Positions 56,633 through 64,000 of a stretch of DNA of 64,000 bases are shown here, in pieces. The notes under the pieces were generated by a model that was given only the letters and a program-made list of their open reading frames with translations, was not told the origin of the DNA and did not search any database. Origin of the DNA: Myxococcus stipitatus (GTDB lineage Bacteria > Myxococcota > Myxococcia > Myxococcales > Myxococcaceae); assembly GCF_021412625.1 (NCBI RefSeq), contig NZ_JAKCFI010000003.1, forward strand, positions 372,001-436,000. Reading direction: 5' to 3'. The position numbers were made by a program, and so were the translations under genes. Numbering within the stretch: the first letter of the stretch is position 1; every line of letters begins with the position of its first letter.

Positions 56633-59301
56633 TCGGCGGACGGCTCCGTGTCAGGGGCCCAGTGAATCTCCACGGGCGTGTCGCTCCCGTCCACGGCATG
56701 CACCTGGGGCGGGAAGAAGAGGTACTGGACGGTGAGCGTCACGTTCGCGGGGTCCACGTCGATGAGGGTGAAGGTGCCGTCGGCGCGGGTGTCCGTGTTT
56801 CCCACGGAGGGTGGGTCGATGGAGAGCCGGTTGGCCGATTCGATCGACAGGTCCGCCAGGTTCGTCTGTCGCTGGTGGGCTTCAATCACCGCTCCGGCGA
56901 TGGGCTCCAGGCTCCCCGCGAACAGCAACCGGCCGTTCAACATCCCGGCAGCCTTCATGATGATGTTGCCCAGGTCCCGCAGCCTGCCGCGCTCGAACTC
57001 CACCGCGTACTGGGTGCGGCAGAATCCCGGGGCGGAGAAGGTCAGCCACCTCGCGTCGGCGTCCTTCCTGTGGACCACGAAGGTTCCATCGTCCCTGCTC
57101 TCGTCGGAGTCGTCGATGTCGAAGCGGGTGAGCGGCGTGCCGTCCTCGCGGACCAGGCGCCCCCGGACGCCACCGTCGTAGCGCATCACCAGCCGCGTGT
57201 CCGTCGAGCCGGCGGGGACCGTGACAAAGGGCTCCTCCTCTTCGGCTCCGGATGCAGGGGACGGGTCCTCGAACATCGTGTGGCCCAGGGCCGTGGCGCG
57301 GATCCGACAGGGCCCTGGCAACAGGTGCGCCACCGTGAAGCGGCCCTCCTCGTCCGTGGAGGCGTCCGAGGTCGAGATGGGCTCTCCGCTCCCATCCTGG
57401 CGCGCCTGGGACGCCAGCTCGGAGAGCGCTCGCACGGAGGCGTCGCGGATGGGATGGCCCGACTCGTCCACGACGATGCCGGAGACGCTCAGCCCGGTGT
57501 CCATCGTCACCACCACCGTCACCGTCTCCGTGCCGAGTATCTCGATGGGGAGCACCGCGCGATGTGAGGCGCCCTTGTTGAAGATGGCCACGAGCACGTG
57601 CCGGCCGGGAGGGAGTCCGCCGAGCGCGAAGCCGCCATGGATGTCATTGGACAGGACGGGTGGCTCCGTGAGCGGCGCCTCCGGGCTGGCGCGCACCGAG
57701 AGCTGGACGGGCCCGAGCGACCAGCCCTTCGCATCCACCACATGGCCCTCCACCCGCCCTCCGGGGCGCAGCACCAGCCGCACGTCCGAAGCGGGCGCGT
57801 CCACGACCTGGCGCGCCGTCAGGTGGTCGTTGGACTCGGTGCGCAGGTGGACGCGGCCTGGCTCGGAGCGCTCGAACAGGAACCGGCCTTGCGCGTCGGA
57901 GTGCGTCTGGTCCGAGCCCGGTCGCTCGAAGGCGGGGGCGTAGGTGTCGTCCGGTGCGCCCGTGCCCTCGCTGGCCCCCGGTATCGCGGGCGTCAGCCGG
58001 ACGAAGACACCCGGGACGGGACGTCCCTCGGGGTCGACGAGGGTTCCCTCGACGAGGACGGCCGGTTCGAGCACGAACTCCAGGGGTTCGTTCGTGGACA
58101 GCTCGCCGACTTCGTTCTCGAGGGCGTGGAATCCCCGGGCCTTCACGTCGAACGTGCAGGCGCCCATGGGGAGCGCCCTCAGGAGGAAGCGCCCCTCCGC
58201 GTCCGTGGTGGCCTGCGCCGAGCGGAGGAGAACCACGCTGTCGGACCGGACCGACACCTCGGCGTTCGGGACGGGGCGGCCCCGCGTGTCCACGACCCTG
58301 CCCGGGACGAGGAGGAGGTCCTCGAGCACGAGGCGGACCTCCACCTCCTGCAGGGTCTCGTCGACCTGGATGTACTCATCCCGCCGACGCCCGTCGTCCC
58401 AGGTCGACAGGAACGTGGGACCCGTGGGGCTGTCCTCCAGGACGAAGCGGCCCTGGGTGTCCGTCCAAGCGATGTGTCCGGTCTCGTTGTCCAGGACGTG
58501 GATGTCGGGGACGGGCTCCTGCTCCCGCGTGACGACCCGACCGACGATGCGCCGAGGGGTGTGGAGCACCACGTCCCGCAGCTCCGAGACCGACGGCGTC
58601 AGGTACCCTCCCCGGGGCAACAGGCCGGGCTTGTGGACGACGACCCGGTACGTCTCGCCCGCCAACGGGCCGACCGAGAAGCGCCCCTGGTCGTCGGAGA
58701 CCGCCTCGAAGAAGCGCGAGTTCCTCGGATGGAAGACCGTCACGCGGGCGCCGCGCACGGGGCGCTTCGCTTCGTCGATGACATTGCCGCGGAGGGCGCA
58801 GTCACTCCCGACCATGAGCCGCACTTGCGTGGCGCCCGCCTTCACCGAGAACCGGATGCCGGCGTGCCCGGCGCCCTGGGCCCACAGCGCGACGGAGCCC
58901 TCGGGCAGGCCGTCCAGGGTGAAGGTGCCGTCCTCGTGCGTGGTCGTCCGCGCCACCACGGGCGCGTCACCATGTCCCGCCGCGACGACCTCGCAGAGCG
59001 TCATCAGCGCGGCGCCCCGGACCTCCAGCGCGGACAGGGGCGTGGACGGGTCCTCGGGCTCGCGAGGAATCGAGGACACCGATTCGCCGGGCACGCTCCA
59101 CGAGGCGGAGACCTCGAAGCCCGCGGCCGGGCGCCCATCGCGGTGGACGACGAAGCCCTGGATGGACAACGCCCCGCGCGCAGGGGGCGTGGGCTGGGAG
59201 GGGAAGGTGAGCTCACGCAGCCTCGATGGCCGCTCGGAGGGCGTGACGGAGGTCGGGGACATGTCCCGGGACGATAGGACCCTCAGGGCAATGATTGTCA
59301 C
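56626..59301 (-). CDS. Reduced array member 4, probably decaying
   Basis: The reading frame has 891 residues. It has the array modules and signature (GGVRGRLVREDGTPLTRF) but differs in four ways. It has no signal peptide or anchor (MTIIALRVLSSRDMSP). Both Cys residues of the N-terminal pair are gone (SSIPREPED, then LSALEV). About 170-200 residues near the C-terminus are missing, so that a module runs straight into the closing EIHWAP. Its stop lies inside the leader of the next gene. Translation would start at GTG 59301 or the ATG 13 codons later. Without export the product could hardly share its paralogues' role, so it is likely a relic, though still open. Confidence 0.7.
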   Translation of the reverse strand: MTIIALRVLSSRDMSPTSVTPSERPSRLRELTFPSQPTPPARGALSIQGFVVHRDGRPAAGFEVSASWSVPGESVSSIPREPEDPSTPLSALEVRGAALMTLCEVVAAGHGDAPVVARTTTHEDGTFTLDGLPEGSVALWAQGAGHAGIRFSVKAGATQVRLMVGSDCALRGNVIDEAKRPVRGARVTVFHPRNSRFFEAVSDDQGRFSVGPLAGETYRVVVHKPGLLPRGGYLTPSVSELRDVVLHTPRRIVGRVVTREQEPVPDIHVLDNETGHIAWTDTQGRFVLEDSPTGPTFLSTWDDGRRRDEYIQVDETLQEVEVRLVLEDLLLVPGRVVDTRGRPVPNAEVSVRSDSVVLLRSAQATTDAEGRFLLRALPMGACTFDVKARGFHALENEVGELSTNEPLEFVLEPAVLVEGTLVDPEGRPVPGVFVRLTPAIPGASEGTGAPDDTYAPAFERPGSDQTHSDAQGRFLFERSEPGRVHLRTESNDHLTARQVVDAPASDVRLVLRPGGRVEGHVVDAKGWSLGPVQLSVRASPEAPLTEPPVLSNDIHGGFALGGLPPGRHVLVAIFNKGASHRAVLPIEILGTETVTVVVTMDTGLSVSGIVVDESGHPIRDASVRALSELASQARQDGSGEPISTSDASTDEEGRFTVAHLLPGPCRIRATALGHTMFEDPSPASGAEEEEPFVTVPAGSTDTRLVMRYDGGVRGRLVREDGTPLTRFDIDDSDESRDDGTFVVHRKDADARWLTFSAPGFCRTQYAVEFERGRLRDLGNIIMKAAGMLNGRLLFAGSLEPIAGAVIEAHQRQTNLADLSIESANRLSIDPPSVGNTDTRADGTFTLIDVDPANVTLTVQYLFFPPQVHAVDGSDTPVEIHWAPDTEPSADC

Positions 59302-59430
59302 GAGCCATTCACGGTCGGTTGAGAGTCATTGTGCCGCGCAAGGTTTGCGCGCCCCTCGACACGCCTCATGGCGGACGGGACGGTGGTGCCTCCCATGGAC
59401 GTGGCCACCAGCGATGAAGCACCGCGAGCG

Positions 59431-59447
59431 GAGCCCCGTCGGGGCTC
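59431..59447 (-). terminator. Perfect hairpin downstream of array member 5
   Basis: GAGCCCC and GGGGCTC pair around GAC, starting 13 bases past the stop of the gene at 59460. No T-run is present. Confidence 0.5.
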
Positions 59448-59459
59448 GTCCGGTTCCGA

Positions 59460-62400
59460 CTACCAGCCCTTCTCCTCTTCTCTGTCGGGAAGCGTCTCTG
59501 GTCTGCTCGGACAGCGGATCGGCATGGAGTCGATGAGGTTCCATCGGGGGTGGATTCGATGGACGCGGTCTTCGTCCGACCCCACGTCCACCACCTCTCG
59601 GTGAATGACGAGGCGGGGAATCTTCTCCCGGGACCCCATCAGGAAATAGGTATAGCGCCCGGCGGACAGGTTCGAGGCGGAGGCACGCCTCCATTGCTGC
59701 TCCTCTCCCTGGAGCGGGAGGCTCGCGGCGTCGCGCAGGAGGTCCAGCCGTTCGTCGATATCTGGCAGGGGGATGTCGCCCGCGACGAGGATGGCTCGGC
59801 TGGGGGTGACCCGTTCATCCTCGGCGACTCCCTCCTGGGGGAGGAGGACCAGGGTCACCTTGGAGTTCCCACGCTGCTCCTGGAAGTCGAGGCGGACGCG
59901 CTCGCCGAGCGCCAGGGTCACGCTCCGAGGCTTGAAGCGGATGGGCGGTGTCCCATCTCGAGGCTCCACGCGGGGAATGACCTGATAGGTGCCAGGGGCA
60001 ATCTCATTCACTTCGTACAGGCCGTCCTTGAAGTGGACGTGCTCGAGGCGACGCACCTCGGGGGGCTCGTCGTCGATGCGCTCCGTGTCGGGCTTGCCGA
60101 ACGTCGACCCGAGCAGGAGGAGCGACGACGCCTGGAGCGTTTTCCCCGCGGCGTCCGTGAGCGTGCCCGTCAGGGTCGCTCCCGGCAGTATCCGGACATC
60201 CGCCCAGGTTGCTCCCGAGCCGAGCGGGTGGAGATGCTCGGGTGCTCCGTTGGACTGGACTTGCAGCGCGAGGTCATCGCCCGCGTACCCGTCCAGCTCG
60301 AAGCTCCCATCGGGTTCGGTGAAGGCAAGGGTGTCGAACCTCTCTGTCACGAGGTTGCTCACCTCATGTCCCGAGCTCCCTTCCACGAGCTGGACACGTG
60401 CCTCTTCGATGGGCTCTCCGGTCCGTGCGTGGCTCACCCTGCCGCGCAGCTTCTGGCGAGGCTTCATGACGAGGTCGCCCAGGTCCGTGAGTTGACCCGG
60501 AGTGGGCGCGACCACGCGCTGGAGGGGCATCAGTCCGGGAGCGGAGAAGAGCAGCGTCGCGCGCTCCCAATCGCCGAACTCCCATTGGAACTTCCCTTCG
60601 GGGTCCTTGGCCTCGTAGCCGTTGATGGAGAGGTCGGTGACGGGCGTGCCGTCCTCTCGAACCACGCGTCCTCGCACTCCACCGATGTACCGGAAGGTCA
60701 ACTTCACGTCCGTGGCGCCAGCCGTGACCAGGAGGGGCTCCGCGTTGCCCGGCGAGTCCACGCCCGCGGCGCTCACGCTGACCAGCTCATGACCCCGGAG
60801 GGAGACCTCGAGCTCGCAGGAGCCCTTGCCCAGGTGCTTCACCGCGAAGCGACCGCGTCCATCCGTGACGGCTTCCGAGGAAGAGGGCGGGTCTCGCCGG
60901 GAGGACTCCCCCGGCTCCTCGGACTCGTCGGTCGTGGCTTCGGCGGCCTGCTTGAAAGCGGTCGCCTGGATGGTGACCTCGGGGAGGGGACGACCCGACG
61001 TGTCCACGGCGATGCCGGAGATGCCCGAGCCCGTATCCAGCCGCACCGTGGTCTCGACCGTCCGTGCGTCGGGGACCTCGATGGGGTGCGTGGTGGCGTG
61101 GTGGTCTCCCTCGTCGAAGCGGGCGTGGAGGACGTAACCCCCTGGGGGAAGCCCTCTGAAGGTGAAGTGTCCCGTCGGACCGGATGACAGGGTCGCGAGG
61201 TCCCGTGGCTCGGCGGCGTTCGTGCTCAGCGCGAGCCGGACGTCGCTCAGGGGAGCGCCATCGCCATCCACGACGATTCCCTCCACGCTGGCTCCGAGCT
61301 GGGGGACCAGACGCAGGTCGGAGGCGGGGGCGTCCACGACGGTGTTCAAGGGGATGTGTTGGTTCGCGTCGACGCGGAGGGCATATCGGCCGGACTCCGA
61401 GCGCTCGAACGCGAAGCGCCCCTCCTCGTCCACGCGCAGCCGCGTCACGCGGAACTCGTGCAGGTCCGTGTCTGGCGCGTCGTGGTCATCCTTCTCGGGC
61501 GAGGAGAGCGGGGTGGCGCCGTCGTCCTCGGAGTCGTCCTCTTCCACGGGGTCTTCGGTGAGCTGGACGATGGCTCGCGGGATGGGATGGCCGTCGGCGT
61601 CGGTGACCTGTCCACGGATGACGACGCTCGGCTCGAGCTCCCAGTCCTGGGTGGGAGTCGTGGCCGGCTGGACCTCGCGGAGGCGCTTGTCCGCGTAGCC
61701 CGAGGCTCTCAGCGTGACCGTATGCTCCTCTGGGGCGAGGGACTCGAAGGCGAAGTGTCCCTGTGAATCCGTGAGGGTCTGGTCCTTCTCGTCGCTGCTG
61801 CTGGCCTCGACTTGGACGCCGGGGATGGGGTGGCCCTCGGGGGTCTTCACCGTGCCGCTGAACGAGACGCGAGGCCGCAGCTCGATGCGCACGCCAGGCT
61901 CAGCCGCGAGGTCGTCCTTCCCCACGTTGATACGGGCGTGGCCGCGCCTGGACGAGGCGCTCGCCGTCAGGTGGTAGGAACCCCGGGGCATGTTCTCGAA
62001 GGCGAAGGCGCCGTCTCTCCCCGTGCGCGCGGACTGTCCGGTCTCGGTGATGACGACCTCCGCGTCGGCGACGGGCTGCTCCTTGTCGAAGACCTGGCCG
62101 GCGAGGCGCCGAGGCTTGAGGAGCTTCACCTCCTCGCTCTCGTCCTCGGCCTTCAGCGAGGGGAGCGTCTCGAAGAGGAGCGGCAGGCCGGGGTGGCGGA
62201 TGACGCGTCCGTAGTCTCCCTCCGGCAGGGGGCCGAGCGAGAAGCGGCCCTGGGCGTCCGTGGTGGTCTCGAAGAAGCGCGAGTGCCGGGCGAAGTAGAG
62301 CGTCACGCGGGTGCCGCGAAGCGGGCGCCCGTCCTCGTCGACGACCTGGCCGGAGTGCATCACGGTGGGGCCGAGCGTGAGCGTCACCGAGGAGGCGCTC

Positions 62401-62912
62401 GTCGAGACCGAGGGCTCGACGTGGGCGCCTTCGTGGCTCAGGGCCCAGAGCGTGACGGAGCCTTCGGGCAGGTCGTCCAGGATGAAGGTGCCGTCCGCGT
62501 TGGAGGTCGTCCTGGCCACCACGCGCGCGGCGCCCAACCCACCCTCGATACGCCCCAGGAGCAGTTGCCGCGGCTCACCCTCGCAGGACAGCGAGGACAA
62601 GGAGAGGTCCGGCCTCCTGTCACTGCACGGAATGGAGGACAGGGTGTCGTCCGGGATGCTCACCGACGCGGTGACCTCGACGCCCCCGACGCGAGCCCCC
62701 TCGGAGCTGACGACGGTGCCCCGCAGGCTACGGGCGCCGGATGGAGGCGGTGAGAACAGCGAGGCCATGGCCCGCGCGCCGAGAGACAGCCGTGATGATG
62801 CGGAGCCTCGAGCCGAGGTCTCGCGAAGGCACAGGAAGGCCACGGCAATCCCCACGCCCACCGCGACCAGCACGGAGGCCGCCAGGAATTGCTTGTGCAA
62901 TGCTGTTGCCAT
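59460..62912 (-). CDS. Carboxypeptidase-regulatory-like surface protein (array member 5)
   Basis: At 1150 residues this is the longest member. A signal anchor lies at residues 9-27 (FLAASVLVAVGVGIAVAFL). The paired-Cys segment reads LSSIPC, then LSLSSLSC. Eight to ten beta modules follow, several with acidic loops (DPVEEDDSEDDG), and the signature is GGVRGRVVREDGTPVTDL. The end reads AGRYTYFLMGS and a charged tail. Its leader differs from those of members 2 and 3, and its start codon overlaps an 18-bp near-palindrome. Confidence 0.85.
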   Translation of the reverse strand: MATALHKQFLAASVLVAVGVGIAVAFLCLRETSARGSASSRLSLGARAMASLFSPPPSGARSLRGTVVSSEGARVGGVEVTASVSIPDDTLSSIPCSDRRPDLSLSSLSCEGEPRQLLLGRIEGGLGAARVVARTTSNADGTFILDDLPEGSVTLWALSHEGAHVEPSVSTSASSVTLTLGPTVMHSGQVVDEDGRPLRGTRVTLYFARHSRFFETTTDAQGRFSLGPLPEGDYGRVIRHPGLPLLFETLPSLKAEDESEEVKLLKPRRLAGQVFDKEQPVADAEVVITETGQSARTGRDGAFAFENMPRGSYHLTASASSRRGHARINVGKDDLAAEPGVRIELRPRVSFSGTVKTPEGHPIPGVQVEASSSDEKDQTLTDSQGHFAFESLAPEEHTVTLRASGYADKRLREVQPATTPTQDWELEPSVVIRGQVTDADGHPIPRAIVQLTEDPVEEDDSEDDGATPLSSPEKDDHDAPDTDLHEFRVTRLRVDEEGRFAFERSESGRYALRVDANQHIPLNTVVDAPASDLRLVPQLGASVEGIVVDGDGAPLSDVRLALSTNAAEPRDLATLSSGPTGHFTFRGLPPGGYVLHARFDEGDHHATTHPIEVPDARTVETTVRLDTGSGISGIAVDTSGRPLPEVTIQATAFKQAAEATTDESEEPGESSRRDPPSSSEAVTDGRGRFAVKHLGKGSCELEVSLRGHELVSVSAAGVDSPGNAEPLLVTAGATDVKLTFRYIGGVRGRVVREDGTPVTDLSINGYEAKDPEGKFQWEFGDWERATLLFSAPGLMPLQRVVAPTPGQLTDLGDLVMKPRQKLRGRVSHARTGEPIEEARVQLVEGSSGHEVSNLVTERFDTLAFTEPDGSFELDGYAGDDLALQVQSNGAPEHLHPLGSGATWADVRILPGATLTGTLTDAAGKTLQASSLLLLGSTFGKPDTERIDDEPPEVRRLEHVHFKDGLYEVNEIAPGTYQVIPRVEPRDGTPPIRFKPRSVTLALGERVRLDFQEQRGNSKVTLVLLPQEGVAEDERVTPSRAILVAGDIPLPDIDERLDLLRDAASLPLQGEEQQWRRASASNLSAGRYTYFLMGSREKIPRLVIHREVVDVGSDEDRVHRIHPRWNLIDSMPIRCPSRPETLPDREEEKGW

Positions 62913-62928
62913 ATTGTCCGGACAGTAT
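62911..62928. promoter_or_regulatory. Near-perfect palindrome over the start of array member 5
   Basis: ATATTGTCCGGACAGTAT is symmetric at all but one pair and overlaps the start codon at 62912. It is locally AT-rich at its ends, so it could be an operator or hold the -10 of a leaderless transcript. Confidence 0.35.
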
Positions 62929-62957
62929 CAGGGCCCCCGGACACAGATACAAACGGC

Positions 62958-63713
62958 TCAGGCGGTGGCGGTGGCTTCCAGCCGGGCCTTCTCCGCGGCG
63001 ATGAGGTCGCGCACGTGCTCGCGCAGGGCGGCGACGTCCGCGAAGCCGCTGGGGTCCACGGGCGGCAGGACCTGCACGTGGCAGTGGGCGGAGGTCTCCA
63101 GCACCAGGCCGTGCTTGGGCAGCGTCTTCGCGGTGCCGGTGAGGACGATGGGGATGACGGGGCACTTCATCTTCAGGGAGAGGACGAAGGCGCCATCCTT
63201 GAAGGGCTTGAGCTGACCGTCCGCGGAGCGGGTGCCCTCGGGGAACATGAGCACGGGGACGCCGCGTGACAGCCAGCGCTCGCACTGCGCCATCATCCGG
63301 CCGATGCTCTCCTTGTCACCCCGGACGAGCGGCACGTAGCGGTTGAGCCGCATGTTCCAGCCGATGAGCGGCAGGTTGAAGTTGGCGGCCTTGGAGACCC
63401 ACTTGTACGGGCGGTACAGGCCGAAGAGGACGAGGATGTCCCCGAGCGACTCGTGGTTGGACACCAGGACGGCGGCGCCTTTCCACGGCAGGTGTTCACG
63501 GCCGTCGACCTTCAGGTGCCACAGCGGGTTGACGTAGAAGTACAGCTGCGCCCAGAAGCTCGAATACAGGTGCAGCACGAGCCCGTTGCGGTCGAACGGC
63601 GTGGTGACGGCCCACACGACCACCGCGCCCAGGAAGAGCACCAGGCTGGAGAGCGCGAGGAAGGTCCAGAAGACGATGGAGAATAGGAGTCGGATGGCGC
63701 GGCAGTGTGCCAC
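62958..63713 (-). CDS. plsC: 1-acyl-sn-glycerol-3-phosphate acyltransferase
   Basis: This 251-residue enzyme of phospholipid synthesis has an N-terminal membrane helix (IVFWTFLALSSLVLFLGAVVVW). The PlsC motifs are complete: NHESLGD with His87 and Asp92, and FPEGTRS with Glu159. It adds the second acyl chain to lysophosphatidate at the inner membrane. It starts at GTG. It lies between two members of the surface-protein array, 45 bp before member 5, which is odd for a housekeeping function; it may be one of several PlsC paralogues. Confidence 0.92.
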   Translation of the reverse strand: MAHCRAIRLLFSIVFWTFLALSSLVLFLGAVVVWAVTTPFDRNGLVLHLYSSFWAQLYFYVNPLWHLKVDGREHLPWKGAAVLVSNHESLGDILVLFGLYRPYKWVSKAANFNLPLIGWNMRLNRYVPLVRGDKESIGRMMAQCERWLSRGVPVLMFPEGTRSADGQLKPFKDGAFVLSLKMKCPVIPIVLTGTAKTLPKHGLVLETSAHCHVQVLPPVDPSGFADVAALREHVRDLIAAEKARLEATATA

Positions 63714-63761
63714 AGGGCTCCTGGCGTTGCCGCGTGGATTCGGGGTGTCGCGCGCTGGGCG

Positions 63762-64000
63762 TCACTGGGGAAACACGCGCGGTCGCCAGACGGCCGTCAC
63801 CGTGCGTTTCACCGTGCCCCTCGCGGGGATGTCCAGCTCCTCCACGTGATAGCCGCGTCCCTGGTCCTCGACGACGAGCAGCGTGAGCTTGCCGGGAGGC
63901 AGCGATTGGAAGGTCTGCATGGTCGTCCCCGCCGCGCGAGGGCTCTCGGGCAGGGCGCGCGAGCGCAGGGAGAAGTCCTCGTCGAGCATGCTCGGTGAGA
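63762..64000 (-). CDS. C-terminal end of a sixth array-type protein (5' partial)
   Basis: The frame is open to the window edge, and no stop is met between 63989 and 64000. The visible 79 codons end PPGKLTLLVVED, then EELDIPARGTVKRTVTAVWRPRVFP. This is the closing pattern of the array proteins (xGRYTxFVV, then VVDI, then LHWRP). It is therefore the end of a further member, beyond the acyltransferase gene. The ATG at 63987-63989 is internal. Confidence 0.65.
   Translation of the reverse strand, partial: SPSMLDEDFSLRSRALPESPRAAGTTMQTFQSLPPGKLTLLVVEDQGRGYHVEELDIPARGTVKRTVTAVWRPRVFPQ

Overview
The window comes from a very GC-rich chromosome of a myxobacterium of the Myxococcus/Corallococcus/Pyxidicoccus type (phylum Myxococcota). 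The evidence is a cluster of minor pilins, PilY1 and a small cytochrome c, a MYXO-CTERM-like sorting tail, Myxococcus-type Cys-rich repeats, MopE-type DxDxDG lipoproteins, and a retron whose reverse transcriptase closely resembles what I remember of the retron Mx162 enzyme. All assignments were made by eye from sequence and remembered family motifs; no searches were run.

Layout. 1-7123 (+): an operon with 1-4 nt overlaps encoding a TfcP-like cytochrome c (5' end missing), a large PilY1, three minor pilins (PilV-, PilW- and FimU-like) and a small helical protein. Together these should form the priming and tip complex of a type IVa pilus. 7356-12024 (+): an acylating semialdehyde dehydrogenase, a GTP-cyclohydrolase-II-like protein, a DUF1688/Urc4 protein and uracil phosphoribosyltransferase, which match the URC uracil catabolism gene set. 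12128-24829 (mostly +): secreted proteins and lipoproteins, among them a MYXO-CTERM protein, a decayed lipoprotein and its intact paralogue, a CapA-like protein, an M19-like lipoprotein and two MopE-type lipoproteins around a TPR protein. 24814-33438: a ClC channel, a GDSL hydrolase, membrane proteins, an Lnt-like acyltransferase, a GMC oxidoreductase and an alpha/beta hydrolase.

33449-35253 (-): a complete retron, with reverse transcriptase and msr-msd RNA; the msd forms a stem of about 37 bp and the a1/a2 repeats are visible. Upstream on the same strand, 35335-46528 holds a compact operon: a 913-residue helical-repeat protein, a 2175-residue WD40 plus HEAT-repeat protein and a SWIM-WGR protein (4-nt overlap between the last two). 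I regard this operon, next to the retron, as the best candidate for an undescribed system; any link to the retron is inference.

46606-64000 (-): a scramblase-like protein, then a tandem array of five giant carboxypeptidase-regulatory-like surface proteins, an acylglycerolphosphate acyltransferase, and the C-terminus of a sixth array member cut by the window edge. The array members share a signature motif and, in three cases, a near-identical 5' leader. One member is clearly degraded. No tRNA, rRNA, CRISPR array or insertion sequence was seen.
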